Notes: a model not told the origin generated them from the letters alone. DNA of 64,000 bases from Arsukibacterium sp. (GCF_018402695.1 NZ_JAGYIM010000024.1:248001-312000); one strand, 5' to 3'. Numbered from the stretch's first letter, positions 8,926 to 18,610 are shown. A program made the numbers and translations.

Positions 8926-9705
8926 TTGTCTTTTAGCCGTTATTTATCAGGTTTAGCGATGTTGTTTAGTATGGGCGAAGTGGCGGCTATGCCGGTGCAA
9001 ACCCGGTTTGTGGTCGGCACTGAAGACCTGGCATTTTATCCGCACTATGATTTTACCGCCAGTAATCGCAAAGGCTTTGCCAACGATGTGCTTGAGACCT
9101 TTGCAGAGCAATATGGTTATCAGTTCAGCTTTCAGCCGCTACCGGTAAAACGTTTATATTATGAGCTGGATAATATTGTTGATTTTATCTATCCGGATAA
9201 TCCCGCCTGGCACAGTTATCAGGGTGATCTTGCAAACCGGTTATACAGTGACGCTGTCATTTATAATCTGGGCGTCACCATGGTTCAGCCAGAGCGTCAG
9301 CACCTGAGTGTTAGTCAGGTCAGGACATTAGCGGTAGTGCGGGGTTTTACCCCGGTAAAGTGGCTTACGTTGCAACAAAGCCATAAATTCCAAATATTTG
9401 AGGTAGCCAATCCACAAAGCGCAGTCAGTTTAGTGCTGCGGGGCCAGTTGGATGCAGCAGATCTTGAATATAATGTGGCAAATTATTTGCTTGGCGAGTT
9501 AAAGCAAGCCGATGGCCTGGTTGTCGCCGGCAATTTACCTTTCAGTCAGGTTGGCTTTCATTTGTCGACAACTCGTCACAATGAAGTACTGGCCCAATTT
9601 AATCGTTTTCTGGCAGAGAATCAGTTACTGCTTTCGGAGTTAAAGCTCCGTTACGGCCTGCTGGAGCAGTTACCGCAGCCGGAGCTGACAGAAATAATTG
9701 ACTAA
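8926..9705 (+). CDS. periplasmic solute-binding protein-like (SBP_bac_3 type)
   Basis: 259 aa from a TTG at 8926. This start has GGAG at 8916-8919, 6 nt upstream, and gives a proper signal peptide ending near Val-Ala-Ala; the frame extends to 8863 but that extension is hydrophilic. The mature part resembles family-3 extracellular binding proteins: Gly-Thr-Glu-Asp near the start, then Gly-Phe-Ala-Asn-Asp-Val-Leu-Glu. There is no adjacent ABC permease, ATPase or signalling domain, so it is an orphan of the sort common in Alteromonadales; its ligand and role are unknown. Confidence 0.65.
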   Translation: MSFSRYLSGLAMLFSMGEVAAMPVQTRFVVGTEDLAFYPHYDFTASNRKGFANDVLETFAEQYGYQFSFQPLPVKRLYYELDNIVDFIYPDNPAWHSYQGDLANRLYSDAVIYNLGVTMVQPERQHLSVSQVRTLAVVRGFTPVKWLTLQQSHKFQIFEVANPQSAVSLVLRGQLDAADLEYNVANYLLGELKQADGLVVAGNLPFSQVGFHLSTTRHNEVLAQFNRFLAENQLLLSELKLRYGLLEQLPQPELTEIID

Positions 9706-9749
9706 AACGCGACTAATCGCAGAGGTTAGCCGCAGTTAGTTAGTAGCTG

Positions 9750-10550
9750 TTAGCTGGCTGCTTTCATTTGCTGAATAAAGCTTTTCAGCTCGCTAAGCAG
9801 TTTGTCAGGTTGCTGCAGGTTTTGCTCCAGAATTTTAACAATCGCCGAGCCGCATATTGCACCTGCAGCGCCATTGGCGATGGCATCTTTAACATGGGCG
9901 GGGGTTGAAATACCAAAACCCAGCAGTGGCGGCGCCGGATTATAAGCCCGGATCCGGGCTATCAGCTCGGCGGTCGGCATCGCAGCCTGGGTTTCCGTGC
10001 CTGTTACGCCAGCCCGGCTTAGCAGGTAGGTGTAGCCACGGCCATAAGAAGCGATAGCCCGTAAGTCATCGTCATCAACATTAGGTGGCACAATAAAAAT
10101 GGGTGCAATATCGTGTGCCATTGCTGCCTGGCGGAACATCTTACTTTCGTGCAGCGGGACATCGGCAATCAGCACTGAATCGACCCCGGCAGCCGCTGCC
10201 TGGCTGTAGAAGTTATCTAAACCGCGCGCCATTACCAGGTTAGAATACAGCAGTAAGCCAATCGGAATATCGGCATTGTACGCTCGGATTTTGCGGATAA
10301 TTTCAAAGCTGATAGCCGGGGTAACACCTGCCGCCATCGCCCGGATATTAGCGTTCTGAATGGTCGGGCCGTCGGCAATAGGATCAGAGAACGGAATGCC
10401 CAGCTCCAGCGCATCGGCACCGCCATCTATCAGGGTTTTAATAATGTCAAACGACAGCTCCGGGCCCGGGTCGCCTACGGTAACAAAGGGCACAAAGGCA
10501 CCGCGTTGCTCTGCTTTTAACCGGCTGAACATCTGTTGATATCGTTGCAT
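9750..10550 (-). CDS. trpA: tryptophan synthase alpha subunit
   Basis: 266 aa TIM barrel that cleaves indole-3-glycerol phosphate to indole and glyceraldehyde 3-phosphate. Both catalytic acids are visible: Glu in Leu-Glu-Leu-Gly-Ile-Pro-Phe-Ser-Asp and Asp in Asp-Pro-Ile-Ala-Asp-Gly-Pro. The phosphate-site Gly-Phe-Gly-Ile-Ser is also present. It is the last gene of the operon; its ATG begins on the base next to the trpB stop codon, so expression should be coupled to trpB, whose product is its partner in the alpha2beta2 complex. I see no clear intrinsic terminator in the 44 bp after it. Confidence 0.97.
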   Translation of the reverse strand: MQRYQQMFSRLKAEQRGAFVPFVTVGDPGPELSFDIIKTLIDGGADALELGIPFSDPIADGPTIQNANIRAMAAGVTPAISFEIIRKIRAYNADIPIGLLLYSNLVMARGLDNFYSQAAAAGVDSVLIADVPLHESKMFRQAAMAHDIAPIFIVPPNVDDDDLRAIASYGRGYTYLLSRAGVTGTETQAAMPTAELIARIRAYNPAPPLLGFGISTPAHVKDAIANGAAGAICGSAIVKILEQNLQQPDKLLSELKSFIQQMKAAS

Positions 10551-11777
10551 TTAGTGCGCTCCCTCTGCTGTTTTGTTCGCTGTTTGCTCTGCCGCTTGTT
10601 CTGCCAGAATACTGTGTACATGGCTTAAATCTTTGTCACCGCGGCCAGATAAGTTAACCAGCAACACCATAGGTTCAGTGGCATCTTTGGCCATTTTCAG
10701 GGCGTGCGCTAACGCATGTGAGCTCTCCAGCGCGGGTATTATACCCTCAGCCATCGCCAGATGCTGAAATGCCGCTAAGGCTTCATCGTCATTTACGGCT
10801 ACATACTCGGCGCGACCGGTTTGCTGTAAATGAGTATGCTGCGGGCCGACGGCAGGGTAATCAAGGCCGGCGGAAACTGAGTATGACTCTTCAATCTGAC
10901 CATCAGTGGTTTGCATAATGGCGGTGTAGGCACCGTGTAATATGCCGTAGCTGCCGGTACTTAGCGCTGCGCCATGCTGATGGGTATTAATACCTTTACC
11001 GCCGGGCTCAACCCCGATTAAGCGCACGCCTTCTTCTTTAATAAAATCAGCAAAAATACCAATGGCGTTTGAGCCGCCACCCACACAAGCTATTACGGCG
11101 TCAGGAAGCTTACCTTCGGCTTTAAGAATTTGTTGTTTGGCTTCTTCACCAATCATCTTCTGAAATTCCCGCACTATCGTCGGGAACGGGTGTGGTCCGG
11201 CCGCGGTGCCCAGCATATAGTGGCTGGTGGCATAACTGGCTGACCAGTCACGCATCGCTTCGTTTACTGCATCCTTTAAGGTACCAGAGCCGGCAGTAAC
11301 CGGAATTACGGTGGCGCCCATCAGTTTCATCCGGAACACATTAGGCTGCTGGCGGTCGATATCTTTGGCACCCATGTATATGCGGCATTTTAATCCCAGC
11401 AACGCACAGGCCAGCGCTGTTGCCACGCCGTGCTGACCGGCGCCGGTTTCGGCAATTACCTCTTTTTTGCCCATCCGCTTGGTTAACAGCGCCTGGCCTA
11501 ACACCTGATTCGTTTTGTGGGCACCACCATGCAGTAAATCTTCCCGCTTCATATATATTTTAACTAATGGGTTGGGTGATAAATTGCGGCACAGGGTCAG
11601 CGGGGTCGGCCGGCCGGCATATTCAGTCAGCAGTTGCTGAAATTCAGCGTCAAAGGCCGGATCTTGCAGCGCATCAACAAAGGCTTGTTCCAGTTGCTTT
11701 AGCGCGGGCACTAACAGTTGCGGCACAAACATGCCGCCGTACTGGCCAAAATAAGGGTTTAGTTTAAGCTCGCTCAT
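10551..11777 (-). CDS. trpB: tryptophan synthase beta subunit
   Basis: 408 aa PLP enzyme that condenses indole with serine to give tryptophan. The PLP lysine lies in Gly-Ala-His-Lys-Thr-Asn-Gln near residue 87. Glu of Ala-Glu-Thr-Gly-Ala-Gly-Gln-His and the Gly-Gly-Gly-Ser-Asn phosphate loop are also present. Length and sequence are those of standard TrpB1. Its start overlaps the end of trpCF by 4 bp (ATGA type). The extra tail after His-Ser-Ile-Leu-Ala is Ala/Glu-rich and probably not part of the catalytic fold. Confidence 0.97.
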   Translation of the reverse strand: MSELKLNPYFGQYGGMFVPQLLVPALKQLEQAFVDALQDPAFDAEFQQLLTEYAGRPTPLTLCRNLSPNPLVKIYMKREDLLHGGAHKTNQVLGQALLTKRMGKKEVIAETGAGQHGVATALACALLGLKCRIYMGAKDIDRQQPNVFRMKLMGATVIPVTAGSGTLKDAVNEAMRDWSASYATSHYMLGTAAGPHPFPTIVREFQKMIGEEAKQQILKAEGKLPDAVIACVGGGSNAIGIFADFIKEEGVRLIGVEPGGKGINTHQHGAALSTGSYGILHGAYTAIMQTTDGQIEESYSVSAGLDYPAVGPQHTHLQQTGRAEYVAVNDDEALAAFQHLAMAEGIIPALESSHALAHALKMAKDATEPMVLLVNLSGRGDKDLSHVHSILAEQAAEQTANKTAEGAH

Positions 11778-13264
11778 AATACTGCTCTCTGTGTTGTCTG
11801 CTCTGTGTGCTTTTTTTGCTCAGAGGTTAAGGCGCCCCGGTACTGAAACGCTCTGATCCTGGCAAAAGCCGCATGAATTTTTGTGCTGTCTTTAACCCCT
11901 GGTGTACTTTCCAGGCCTGAGTTCATATCGAGCCCAGCCACCGCAAGCGTCAGTGCCTGGCTGACGTTGTCAGGATTAAGCCCGCCCGCCAGCATAATAG
12001 GCAACTGGGTCAGTTTAGCCAGTGGTTGTTGCAGCAGCTGCCAGTTAAATACTTCGCCGCTGCCGCCATGCGTGCTGGGGTGGTAGGCATCCAGTAACAG
12101 CCGGTCTGCCCGTTCAGTAAATTTTGGCAATGAATCGGCAATACGATAAGCCTTCCATATCTGGCAACCCACCGGCAGCGCGGCACGCAGCGCCTCGATA
12201 TCGTCATCAGTTTCACTGCCATGTAGCTGCACCGCAGCTAATTTTAATGATTTGGCGGCGTTGGCTATATCACTGATCGGCGCATCAACAAACACCCCAA
12301 CAAAGTTAAGCGGCGCTGCTGCGACCAGCTCTGCCGCCTGCTCAAGACTGACGCAGCGTTTGGATGCCGGTGCGAAAATCAGACCGCCATAGAGGGCACC
12401 AGCCTGATAAGCCGCCTGCACATCTTGTTGTCGGGTTAAGCCGCATACCTTGTGTTCACCAACAATAAGCATTCGTGCCGCCGCGGCTAAGTCGCTTTGA
12501 GCCATCAGTGAACTGCCAACCAGAAACGCATCGGCTACCGGTTGTAACTGCCGCACCTGCTGGTTAGTGTAAATGCCTGACTCTGATACCACGGTAACCC
12601 CTTGCGGGATCAGTTCAGCCAACACAAAGCTGGTATTTAAATCGGTGCTCAGATCACGCAGGTTGCGGTTATTAATGCCGATAAGTTTGGCGCCAAGATT
12701 AACCGCCCGGCGGGTTTCTGCTTCGTTGCTCACTTCTGTCAGCACCGTCATATTAAGCGTCGCAGCTAAAGCAGCCAGGGGCCGGTAGGCGTCATCGCTT
12801 AATACCGATAACATCAGCAGTACTGCATCGGCACCGTGCAGGCGTCCCAGATAAACCTGATAAGGGTCAATAATAAAATCTTTGTGCAATAACGGCTTAT
12901 CGCTAAGCAGACGCATCGTTGCCAGGTTCTGATAACTGCCCTGAAAAAACGCCTCATCGGTTAGCACTGAGATGCAATCAGCGTACTGATTGTAAATCTG
13001 GCTTATTTCGGCCAAGTCAAATTGCGCTCTGATCAGCCCTTTGGAAGGGGAGGCTTTTTTACATTCCAGAATAAACCGGCTGCCAGGTTGCTGCAGCGCT
13101 GCCAGAAAGTTGCGCTGACTGGGGGTAATATCTGCCTTAAATTGTTTGAGCGGCTTTGCCTGTTTAAGGCCAGCCACTTCGACCGTTTTGTGCTCAATAA
13201 TTTTTGCCAGCACGCCGGTTAGCTGTTCGCCGTTTAGCTTGTCGGCTTGCAGATGATCAACCAT
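11774..13264 (-). CDS. trpC: bifunctional indole-3-glycerol-phosphate synthase / phosphoribosylanthranilate isomerase
   Basis: 496 aa fusion of two TIM barrels. The N-terminal half (about 1-265) is the TrpC domain, with [10 protein letters not shown] and Val-Ser-Glu-Ser-Gly-Ile. The C-terminal half (about 266-475) is the TrpF domain, starting with Val-Cys-Gly-Leu-Thr (catalytic Cys) and with a catalytic Asp in Leu-Leu-Asp-Ala-Tyr. It performs steps four and three of tryptophan synthesis respectively. The TrpCF fusion is the normal state in enteric, vibrio and Alteromonadales trp operons. It overlaps trpD by 8 bp and trpB by 4 bp. Confidence 0.96.
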   Translation of the reverse strand: MVDHLQADKLNGEQLTGVLAKIIEHKTVEVAGLKQAKPLKQFKADITPSQRNFLAALQQPGSRFILECKKASPSKGLIRAQFDLAEISQIYNQYADCISVLTDEAFFQGSYQNLATMRLLSDKPLLHKDFIIDPYQVYLGRLHGADAVLLMLSVLSDDAYRPLAALAATLNMTVLTEVSNEAETRRAVNLGAKLIGINNRNLRDLSTDLNTSFVLAELIPQGVTVVSESGIYTNQQVRQLQPVADAFLVGSSLMAQSDLAAAARMLIVGEHKVCGLTRQQDVQAAYQAGALYGGLIFAPASKRCVSLEQAAELVAAAPLNFVGVFVDAPISDIANAAKSLKLAAVQLHGSETDDDIEALRAALPVGCQIWKAYRIADSLPKFTERADRLLLDAYHPSTHGGSGEVFNWQLLQQPLAKLTQLPIMLAGGLNPDNVSQALTLAVAGLDMNSGLESTPGVKDSTKIHAAFARIRAFQYRGALTSEQKKHTEQTTQRAVL

Positions 13265-14291
13265 GGCTTAACTCCTTAAATTGTTGCAAGGTTTGCATTG
13301 CCTTACCGCTGGCCAGACATTCCAGCACAGCCCGGGTATTGATTGCCAGACTATCTCCCAGGCCAGCAATTTTCAGCATAGCGGCAACGTTTATTGCCAC
13401 CGCCTGGTTGTGGGCGCTGTGACCGGTGCCTGAGAGTATTGCCAGCGTGGCGGCCGCATTCTCGCTCGGCGTGCCGCCGGCAAGGCTGCTTATGGGCTGG
13501 ACGCTTAAACCAAAATCTTCCGGGTTTAGGGTAAATTCGGTTATCTGGCCGTCTTTCAGCTGGCAGACATAGGTATTGCCATGCAGCGCTATCTCGTCAC
13601 AGCCACTGCCGTGTACCACCCAGGCAGCTTTGGTTCCCAATTGCTGTAATGCCTCAGTCATTACCCGGCACAGTGCCGGATCATACACGCCTAATAACTG
13701 AAAATCAGGTGCGGCCGGGTTAACCAGCGGCCCCAGTAAGTTAAACAGGGTACGGCTTTTCAGCGCCTGGCGTACCGGCATCGCATGTTTAATGCCGGCA
13801 TGGTACTGCGGCGCGAATAAAAAGCTGCAGTTACTGGCTTTCAGGGTTGCCAGGGCCTGCGCCGGCGCTTGCTGAATGTTAACCCCCAATTGCTCGAGCA
13901 AATCAGCCGAACCTGAACTGGACGAAACACTGCGGTTACCGTGCTTAATAACCGGCAGGCCCATACTGGCACCGACAATGGCCGCGGTGGTTGAAATATT
14001 AATAGTATTGCTGCCATCACCACCGGTACCGCAGCAGTCAATGCTGCCAGCAATGGTTTCAGGAAACGGCAGTGCCGCCTGACGCAGCGCTTTGGCTGCT
14101 CCGGCAATTTCTGCTGCAGTCTCGCCGCGCATTTTCAGGGCAACTAATAAGGCCGTTAATAATACCGGTTCTACCTCACCGTTGACCACCGCACTGAAAA
14201 AGTTTTCGCTCTGGTGCTGAGTTAACGGTTTACCGGTCAGTACCTGCTGTACCTTTTTTTGCAGCTGTTCTGTCAATTCAGTGCTAGTCAT
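13257..14291 (-). CDS. trpD: anthranilate phosphoribosyltransferase
   Basis: 344 aa enzyme that joins anthranilate to phosphoribosyl pyrophosphate. It carries the family motifs Cys-Gly-Thr-Gly-Gly-Asp-Gly (pyrophosphate loop, about residue 86) and Lys-His-Gly-Asn-Arg-Ser-Val-Ser-Ser. TrpD is not fused to TrpG here, unlike Escherichia coli. Its start overlaps the trpG stop by 4 bp, so the two are translationally coupled. Confidence 0.97.
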   Translation of the reverse strand: MTSTELTEQLQKKVQQVLTGKPLTQHQSENFFSAVVNGEVEPVLLTALLVALKMRGETAAEIAGAAKALRQAALPFPETIAGSIDCCGTGGDGSNTINISTTAAIVGASMGLPVIKHGNRSVSSSSGSADLLEQLGVNIQQAPAQALATLKASNCSFLFAPQYHAGIKHAMPVRQALKSRTLFNLLGPLVNPAAPDFQLLGVYDPALCRVMTEALQQLGTKAAWVVHGSGCDEIALHGNTYVCQLKDGQITEFTLNPEDFGLSVQPISSLAGGTPSENAAATLAILSGTGHSAHNQAVAINVAAMLKIAGLGDSLAINTRAVLECLASGKAMQTLQQFKELSHG

Positions 14292-14878
14292 GCGTCACTC
14301 CGTAATAAATAGCTGATACTTTGTTGCAGCAGGGGCTTACCTAAGGTGGTCAGAATAGACTCAGGATGAAACTGAAAACCCAGCATGCGTTGTTGTTCAT
14401 GAATAATGGCCATTGGGATATGCCGGTCTGTACCAATACAGGTCAGGGCATTGGGTAGCTCTGTTGCCATCAGCGAGTGATAGCGGGCCACGGAAAACGG
14501 ATTAGGCAAGCCGGCAAAGACCGGATGTGGCGCCAGATTAATACTGGCGGTTTTACCATGTACGGTTTCGCCGGCGCGGCCAACGATGCCACCATAATGC
14601 TCGGTAATGGCCTGATGGCCCAGACAAATGCCCAGAACCGGATACTGACCTGCCACTAATTTTAATAAGGCCGGCATGCAACCTGCGTCCGCCGGGGCAC
14701 CCGGGCCGGGAGACAGCACCAGCAACACCGGGCCGGCCTCCTGCTGCATCTTGGCGAATATGTAACTGGCCGGCACGGTATTGCGGTATAGCTTTAACTG
14801 ATAGCCTAGCTGGGCAAACTCATCCACCAGGTTGTAGGTGAAAGAGTCGATATTATCGAGTAAATACAAGGTTGTCAT
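14288..14878 (-). CDS. trpG: anthranilate synthase glutamine amidotransferase component
   Basis: 196 aa class I glutamine amidotransferase that supplies ammonia to TrpE. The catalytic Cys is in Leu-Gly-Ile-Cys-Leu-Gly-His-Gln (about residue 83), and the His and Glu of the triad are in Phe-His-Pro-Glu-Ser near residue 175. The N-terminus, Leu-Leu-Asp-Asn-Ile-Asp-Ser-Phe-Thr-Tyr-Asn, is typical of TrpG/PabA. Its place directly after trpE supports TrpG over PabA, though such proteins can serve both synthases. A 38-bp gap separates it from trpE. Confidence 0.95.
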   Translation of the reverse strand: MTTLYLLDNIDSFTYNLVDEFAQLGYQLKLYRNTVPASYIFAKMQQEAGPVLLVLSPGPGAPADAGCMPALLKLVAGQYPVLGICLGHQAITEHYGGIVGRAGETVHGKTASINLAPHPVFAGLPNPFSVARYHSLMATELPNALTCIGTDRHIPMAIIHEQQRMLGFQFHPESILTTLGKPLLQQSISYLLRSDA

Positions 14879-14916
14879 GATGCTCTGCTGCTCCTGCGAT
14901 GTTCCTGACTAGGCAG

Positions 14917-16512
14917 TTAATGGCCTGCCGCGATAATGGCGCTGATCACGGCTTGGGCTTTATTGCGGGTTTCTTCGGTTTCCAGTTCTGCTACCGAATC
15001 AAACACCACACCGGCACCGGCCTGAATATAGGCGGTATTATTGGCAACATACGCCGAACGGATCACAATACAGCTGTCAAAGTCACCATTACCGGTTAAA
15101 TAACCGACCGCTCCGCCATAACTGCCCCGGCGCTGTTGCTCCACCTTGCGGATAAGCTCAGCTGCTTTGACTTTGGGGGCGCCAACCAGGGTGCCCATAT
15201 TCATACAGGCCTGGTAAGCATGCAGTGCATCAAGCTCGGGTTTTAAGGTGCCGATCACTCTTGATACCAGGTGCATGACATAAGAGTACCGGTCTACTTT
15301 TAATAGCTCTTTGACATAGCGGCTGCCCGGTACACTAATTCTGGCCACGTCATTGCGGGCCAAATCGACCAGCATTAAATGCTCGGCTTTTTCTTTGTCG
15401 TCCTGGCGCAGTTCCAGTTCAATCCGGCTGTCCAGATCGCGGTCAATGCTGCCATCGGCTGCAAAACCGCGGCGCCGGGTGCCGGCAATCGGGTAAATCT
15501 CTACCTGACGGTTACTGGCGCTGAATTTCAGCGCTGATTCGGGAGAGGCCCCGAATAACTGAAACGCCGGATCTTTGAGATAAAACATATAAGGACTGGG
15601 ATTAAGCTGCTTTAGTTTGGCATAGGCGGCCAGCGGGTTGGGGCAGGGTAGGCTGAAACAGCGTGACGGCACCACCTGAAACACATCTCCGCTGACAATA
15701 TGCTCCTTTAACGCTTCAACCTGGCTGTTGAATTCGGTATCACTGATATCCACCTGTAGCTGGCTGCCGTCGCCTGGTTTACCCGTCGTCAGAGGTGCGT
15801 GTTCAGCTAACCGCTGTTTTAACTGCTCTAAGCGCTTGCCGATTGCAAAATAGGTAGCAGGGGCCTGCTCACCACAAAATACATTACCGATAAGCTGGCT
15901 TTGTGCTCGCTGATGGTCAAGCACCAACAACGTTTCGGCCAGGTAAAACAAATAATCGGGGCATTGGTTATTGCCATTGCCCACTGCTGGTAACTGCTCC
16001 ACGTTCGCCACCATGTCATAGCCAATAACCCCGGCCAGCATAATGGTAAAATCAGTTTCGTTGTTTTGCTCGGCGCTGTGCTGACTATGACTGGTTAGTT
16101 GTTGCTGAATAACCCGCAGTACAGAAAACGGATTGGGCTGCATTAAGCGGTTTACTTCATCCAGCAAGGGGTCTGGCTGGCTGAAACTGAGGCTGAGACA
16201 GTCGTCCTTGCGCGTGACACTGGCAACGTCTGTCAGTTTCTCTGCCAGAAAAGGCAATAGGGTGCAGCCGTTCTGACTCAACGCGCAAATATCTACCTGC
16301 ATACCGTTGCATTCAATGCGCAGCGCGGCATCCAGCAGCATCAGGCTTTTCAGGTTGTCTTTGCTATCTATTTCGGCTGATTCAAGCAGCACAGCGCTAT
16401 CACTGTCGGCACTTAAGCTGGCAAAGGTTGCCAGTGCATCGGCATGATATGGCGCCGGCATAGTAATACTGGCCACTTCGCCTTGCTGGTCGGTAATATG
16501 ACTGAAAATCAT
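14917..16512 (-). CDS. trpE: anthranilate synthase component I
   Basis: 531 aa chorismate-using enzyme that makes anthranilate with TrpG ammonia, the committed step of the pathway. Leu-Leu-Glu-Ser near residue 42, followed by Asp-Ser-Lys-Asp-Asn-Leu-Lys-Ser, forms the tryptophan feedback site, so allosteric inhibition should be intact. The C-terminal chorismate-binding domain shows Pro-Ile-Ala-Gly-Thr-Arg-Arg-Arg-Gly and Gly-Ala-Pro-Lys-Val-Lys-Ala. It is the first structural gene after the leader; AGAGAA lies about 9 nt before the ATG. Confidence 0.97.
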   Translation of the reverse strand: MIFSHITDQQGEVASITMPAPYHADALATFASLSADSDSAVLLESAEIDSKDNLKSLMLLDAALRIECNGMQVDICALSQNGCTLLPFLAEKLTDVASVTRKDDCLSLSFSQPDPLLDEVNRLMQPNPFSVLRVIQQQLTSHSQHSAEQNNETDFTIMLAGVIGYDMVANVEQLPAVGNGNNQCPDYLFYLAETLLVLDHQRAQSQLIGNVFCGEQAPATYFAIGKRLEQLKQRLAEHAPLTTGKPGDGSQLQVDISDTEFNSQVEALKEHIVSGDVFQVVPSRCFSLPCPNPLAAYAKLKQLNPSPYMFYLKDPAFQLFGASPESALKFSASNRQVEIYPIAGTRRRGFAADGSIDRDLDSRIELELRQDDKEKAEHLMLVDLARNDVARISVPGSRYVKELLKVDRYSYVMHLVSRVIGTLKPELDALHAYQACMNMGTLVGAPKVKAAELIRKVEQQRRGSYGGAVGYLTGNGDFDSCIVIRSAYVANNTAYIQAGAGVVFDSVAELETEETRNKAQAVISAIIAAGH

Positions 16513-16531
16513 AATGTTATTCTCTTAAAAT

Positions 16532-16562
16532 AAAAAAACCCGCTTCTTATCAGGAAACGGGC
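16532..16562 (-). terminator. trp attenuator (rho-independent terminator before trpE)
   Basis: On the minus strand an 8-bp stem (positions 16554-16561 with 16539-16546, including one G-U pair) is followed by seven T residues (16538-16532). Its 5' arm, GCCCGTT, is also exactly complementary to AACGGGC in the end of the leader peptide gene (16597-16603), so an alternative antiterminator can form. This is the classical arrangement for ribosome-stall attenuation of the trp operon. Confidence 0.9.
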
Positions 16563-16588
16563 TTAGGTAATTAAAGCTAATACAACGC

Positions 16589-16654
16589 CTACACACGCCC
16601 GTTGGGTATGTGCCACCACCAGTTGGTCAGGTTGAAAGCGTTGGTAAATTGCAT
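16589..16654 (-). CDS. trpL: trp operon leader peptide
   Basis: A 21-codon reading frame starting ATG at 16654 and ending TAG at 16589 contains three consecutive Trp codons (codons 12-14, at 16621-16613). Codons 17-19 lie on the segment (16597-16603) able to pair with the attenuator's 5' arm. When charged tRNA-Trp is scarce a ribosome stalled on the Trp codons would leave this segment free to form the antiterminator. The ribosome site is weak. The peptide itself is not expected to have a function beyond control. Confidence 0.93.
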   Translation of the reverse strand: MQFTNAFNLTNWWWHIPNGRV

Positions 16655-16691
16655 TGCGTTTAATCACTGTTTATTACAATAAAGTTGCCAC

Positions 16692-16720
16692 ATAAAACCG
16701 CGAAATGTGGCGCGCGTCAA
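16692..16720 (-). promoter_or_regulatory. probable trp operon promoter
   Basis: On the minus strand TTGACG (16720-16715) is separated by 17 bp from TTTTAT (16697-16692), a good sigma-70 spacing. It lies about 40 bp upstream of the trpL start. I did not find a convincing TrpR operator (ACTAGT half-sites), so control may rest on attenuation and TrpE feedback. Confidence 0.65.
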
Positions 16721-16796
16721 GTGCTGTTTTGTTATAACACAGAAATAAAAGCGTATAAGCGGCCAGATGTCTTTATTTTGCGATAGCCAGACGGTG

Positions 16797-16976
16797 TTAC
16801 TTGGCGTTAGCTTTCTCCAACTCTGTCAGTTGCTGCCAGATTTGTTCACTTTGCTCGGTTAAATCCGCATATAACCGCATATCACCATTACGCTGAGCAT
16901 GCATCGCCTGTTCCAGCTTGCTGTCGTAGGCCTTGCGTAATTTTTTTGCCGGGTTGGGTTTCAAAAAGCCGAACAT
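16797..16976 (-). CDS. small conserved protein, DUF6435 (Lacal_2735) family
   Basis: A 59-aa frame from ATG at 16976 to TAA at 16797, with GAGG 7 nt upstream of the start. The protein opens Met-Phe-Gly-Phe-Leu-Lys-Pro-Asn-Pro, then a Lys-rich segment, then a single charged helix with many Gln and Glu, ending Glu-Lys-Ala-Asn-Ala-Lys. This matches my memory of small cytoplasmic DUF6435/Lacal_2735 proteins, whose function is unknown. It lies between the trp promoter and divergent rnm. Good codon structure and the ribosome site support it being real. Confidence 0.75.
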   Translation of the reverse strand: MFGFLKPNPAKKLRKAYDSKLEQAMHAQRNGDMRLYADLTEQSEQIWQQLTELEKANAK

Positions 16977-17105
16977 AGTTACACCTCAAGGTAGATTTGC
17001 AGAAGAATACGCGTGCAAAGCCATTATGGTTCAACGACTAATACCAGCGATGCTTTGCCAAACGGCTGCCCTGTGCGACAATAGCCACCCTATTAAGAGG
17101 TGCCA

Positions 17106-17942
17106 ATGAAGTTTGATTTACACAGCCATACCCATTGCTCTGACGGCGTATTATCACCTGCCGAGCTGGTCGCCCGTGCGGTTGAACGCGGCGTGGACGC
17201 GTTGGCAATTACGGATCATGATACGGTAGCCGGTTTAGCAGCAGCCCGCCAGGCTATTGCTGAACAGCAACTGGCATTGCAGCTGATTAATGGTGTGGAG
17301 ATTTCTACCCGTTGGCAGCAGCTGGAAATTCATATTGTTGGCCTGAATATTAACCCGGACTGCCCGCAACTATTAGCTCGACTCGCTTCGCAGCAACAGC
17401 AGCGGGTCGAGCGGGCCGAGGAAATGGCCCGGCGTCTGGCAAAAAGCCAAATTCCGGATGTACTGCCTGCTGTCATGGCACTGGCCAATGGCGCGGCAAT
17501 TACCCGTACCCATTTTGCCCGCCATCTGGTGAATATTGGTAAAGCCAGCTCGATTAACGATGTATTTAAGAAGTATCTGGGGCGTGGTAAAACCGGTTAT
17601 GTACCCAGTAATTGGGTCGAGATGGCCGATGCGGTGCAATGGATCCATGATGCTGGCGGTGTCGCCGTGCTGGCGCATCCGCTAAAGTACAAACTGACCA
17701 CCAAATGGGTAAAACGGCTGGCTGAACAGTTTGCAGCGGCCGGTGGCGATGCGATGGAAATTATTTCACCGCAGCAAACCCCGGTACAAAAGCGTGAGCT
17801 GTGGGCGTTATGCCAGTTGCATGGCTTAACGGCGTCGGTAGGGTCTGATTTTCATCAACAAACCAGCTGGAATGATCTGGGAAAAAATCTATATTTAACG
17901 GATGATGTTACGCCGGTCTGGCATAACTGGGTGTTAAATTAA
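17106..17942 (+). CDS. rnm: PHP-domain 5'-3' exoribonuclease / 3',5'-nucleoside bisphosphate phosphatase (RNase AM)
   Basis: 278 aa. The PHP metal site is plain: Asp-Leu-His-Ser-His-Thr at the N-terminus, Asp-His-Asp near residue 40, Gly-Val-Glu-Ile-Ser, Ala-His-Pro and Gly-Ser-Asp-Phe-His near the end. Orthologues (YciV/TrpH) trim 5' ends of rRNA and degrade short RNAs. The ATG at 17106 is preferred, with GAGG at 17097-17100; a GTG at 17100 is part of that site. As in Escherichia coli, it sits divergently beside the trp operon and next to yciO. Confidence 0.92.
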   Translation: MKFDLHSHTHCSDGVLSPAELVARAVERGVDALAITDHDTVAGLAAARQAIAEQQLALQLINGVEISTRWQQLEIHIVGLNINPDCPQLLARLASQQQQRVERAEEMARRLAKSQIPDVLPAVMALANGAAITRTHFARHLVNIGKASSINDVFKKYLGRGKTGYVPSNWVEMADAVQWIHDAGGVAVLAHPLKYKLTTKWVKRLAEQFAAAGGDAMEIISPQQTPVQKRELWALCQLHGLTASVGSDFHQQTSWNDLGKNLYLTDDVTPVWHNWVLN

Positions 17943-17969
17943 ACAAAAATAACGATAGAAGAATAATCA

Positions 17970-18590
17970 ATGAGCCAATTTTTTCATGTTCACCCCGAGA
18001 ACCCACAGCAGCGTTTGCTAAAACAAGCGGTGCAAATTATTAAGCAAGGTGGTGTCGTGGTTTATCCAACTGACAGTGGCTATGCGCTGGGTTGCCATGT
18101 CGGTGATAAAAATGCCATGGACCGGATCACCCAGATTCGTCAGATCAGTGGCGATCATCACTTTACCCTGATGTGCCGGGATTTATCGGAGTTGTCAGTT
18201 TACGCTAAGGTGGAAAATACCGCTTTTCGGCTGATAAAAAATAATACCCCTGGTGCTTACACCTTTATTTTACGGGGTACTAAAGAAGTACCGCGGCGCT
18301 TGTTAAATGACAAGAAAAAAACCATTGGCCTTAGGATCCCGGAAAATAAAATTGCCCAGGCGCTGCTGGCCGAGTTGGCAGAGCCGCTGTTGTCTACCAG
18401 TTTAATTTTGCCTGGCCAGCAATTTGCTGAAGCCGATCCGGATGACATGCGCTCGCAACTGGAACGCCAGGTCGACTTAATTTTGCATGGCGGTGTTATA
18501 GGCGAAGATCCCACTACCGTGGTCGACTTGTCAGAAGAGGGTGCCACAGTGCTGCGCGAAGGCCGTGGCGATCCGACCCCTTTTTTGTAA
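17970..18590 (+). CDS. yciO: YciO/Sua5/YrdC family protein
   Basis: 206 aa single YrdC-fold domain. Tyr-Pro-Thr-Asp-Ser-Gly-Tyr-Ala-Leu-Gly near residue 33 and Gly-Leu-Arg-Ile-Pro near 110 are family motifs. Sua5/TsaC enzymes make threonylcarbamoyl-AMP for tRNA t6A modification; the YciO branch is related, but its cellular role is less certain. Neighbourhood (rnm upstream, rluB downstream) matches Escherichia coli yciO. It is 27 bp after rnm and probably in the same transcript. Confidence 0.9.
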   Translation: MSQFFHVHPENPQQRLLKQAVQIIKQGGVVVYPTDSGYALGCHVGDKNAMDRITQIRQISGDHHFTLMCRDLSELSVYAKVENTAFRLIKNNTPGAYTFILRGTKEVPRRLLNDKKKTIGLRIPENKIAQALLAELAEPLLSTSLILPGQQFAEADPDDMRSQLERQVDLILHGGVIGEDPTTVVDLSEEGATVLREGRGDPTPFL

Positions 18591-18610
18591 CGCCGTAGCT
18601 GTAATAAGCA

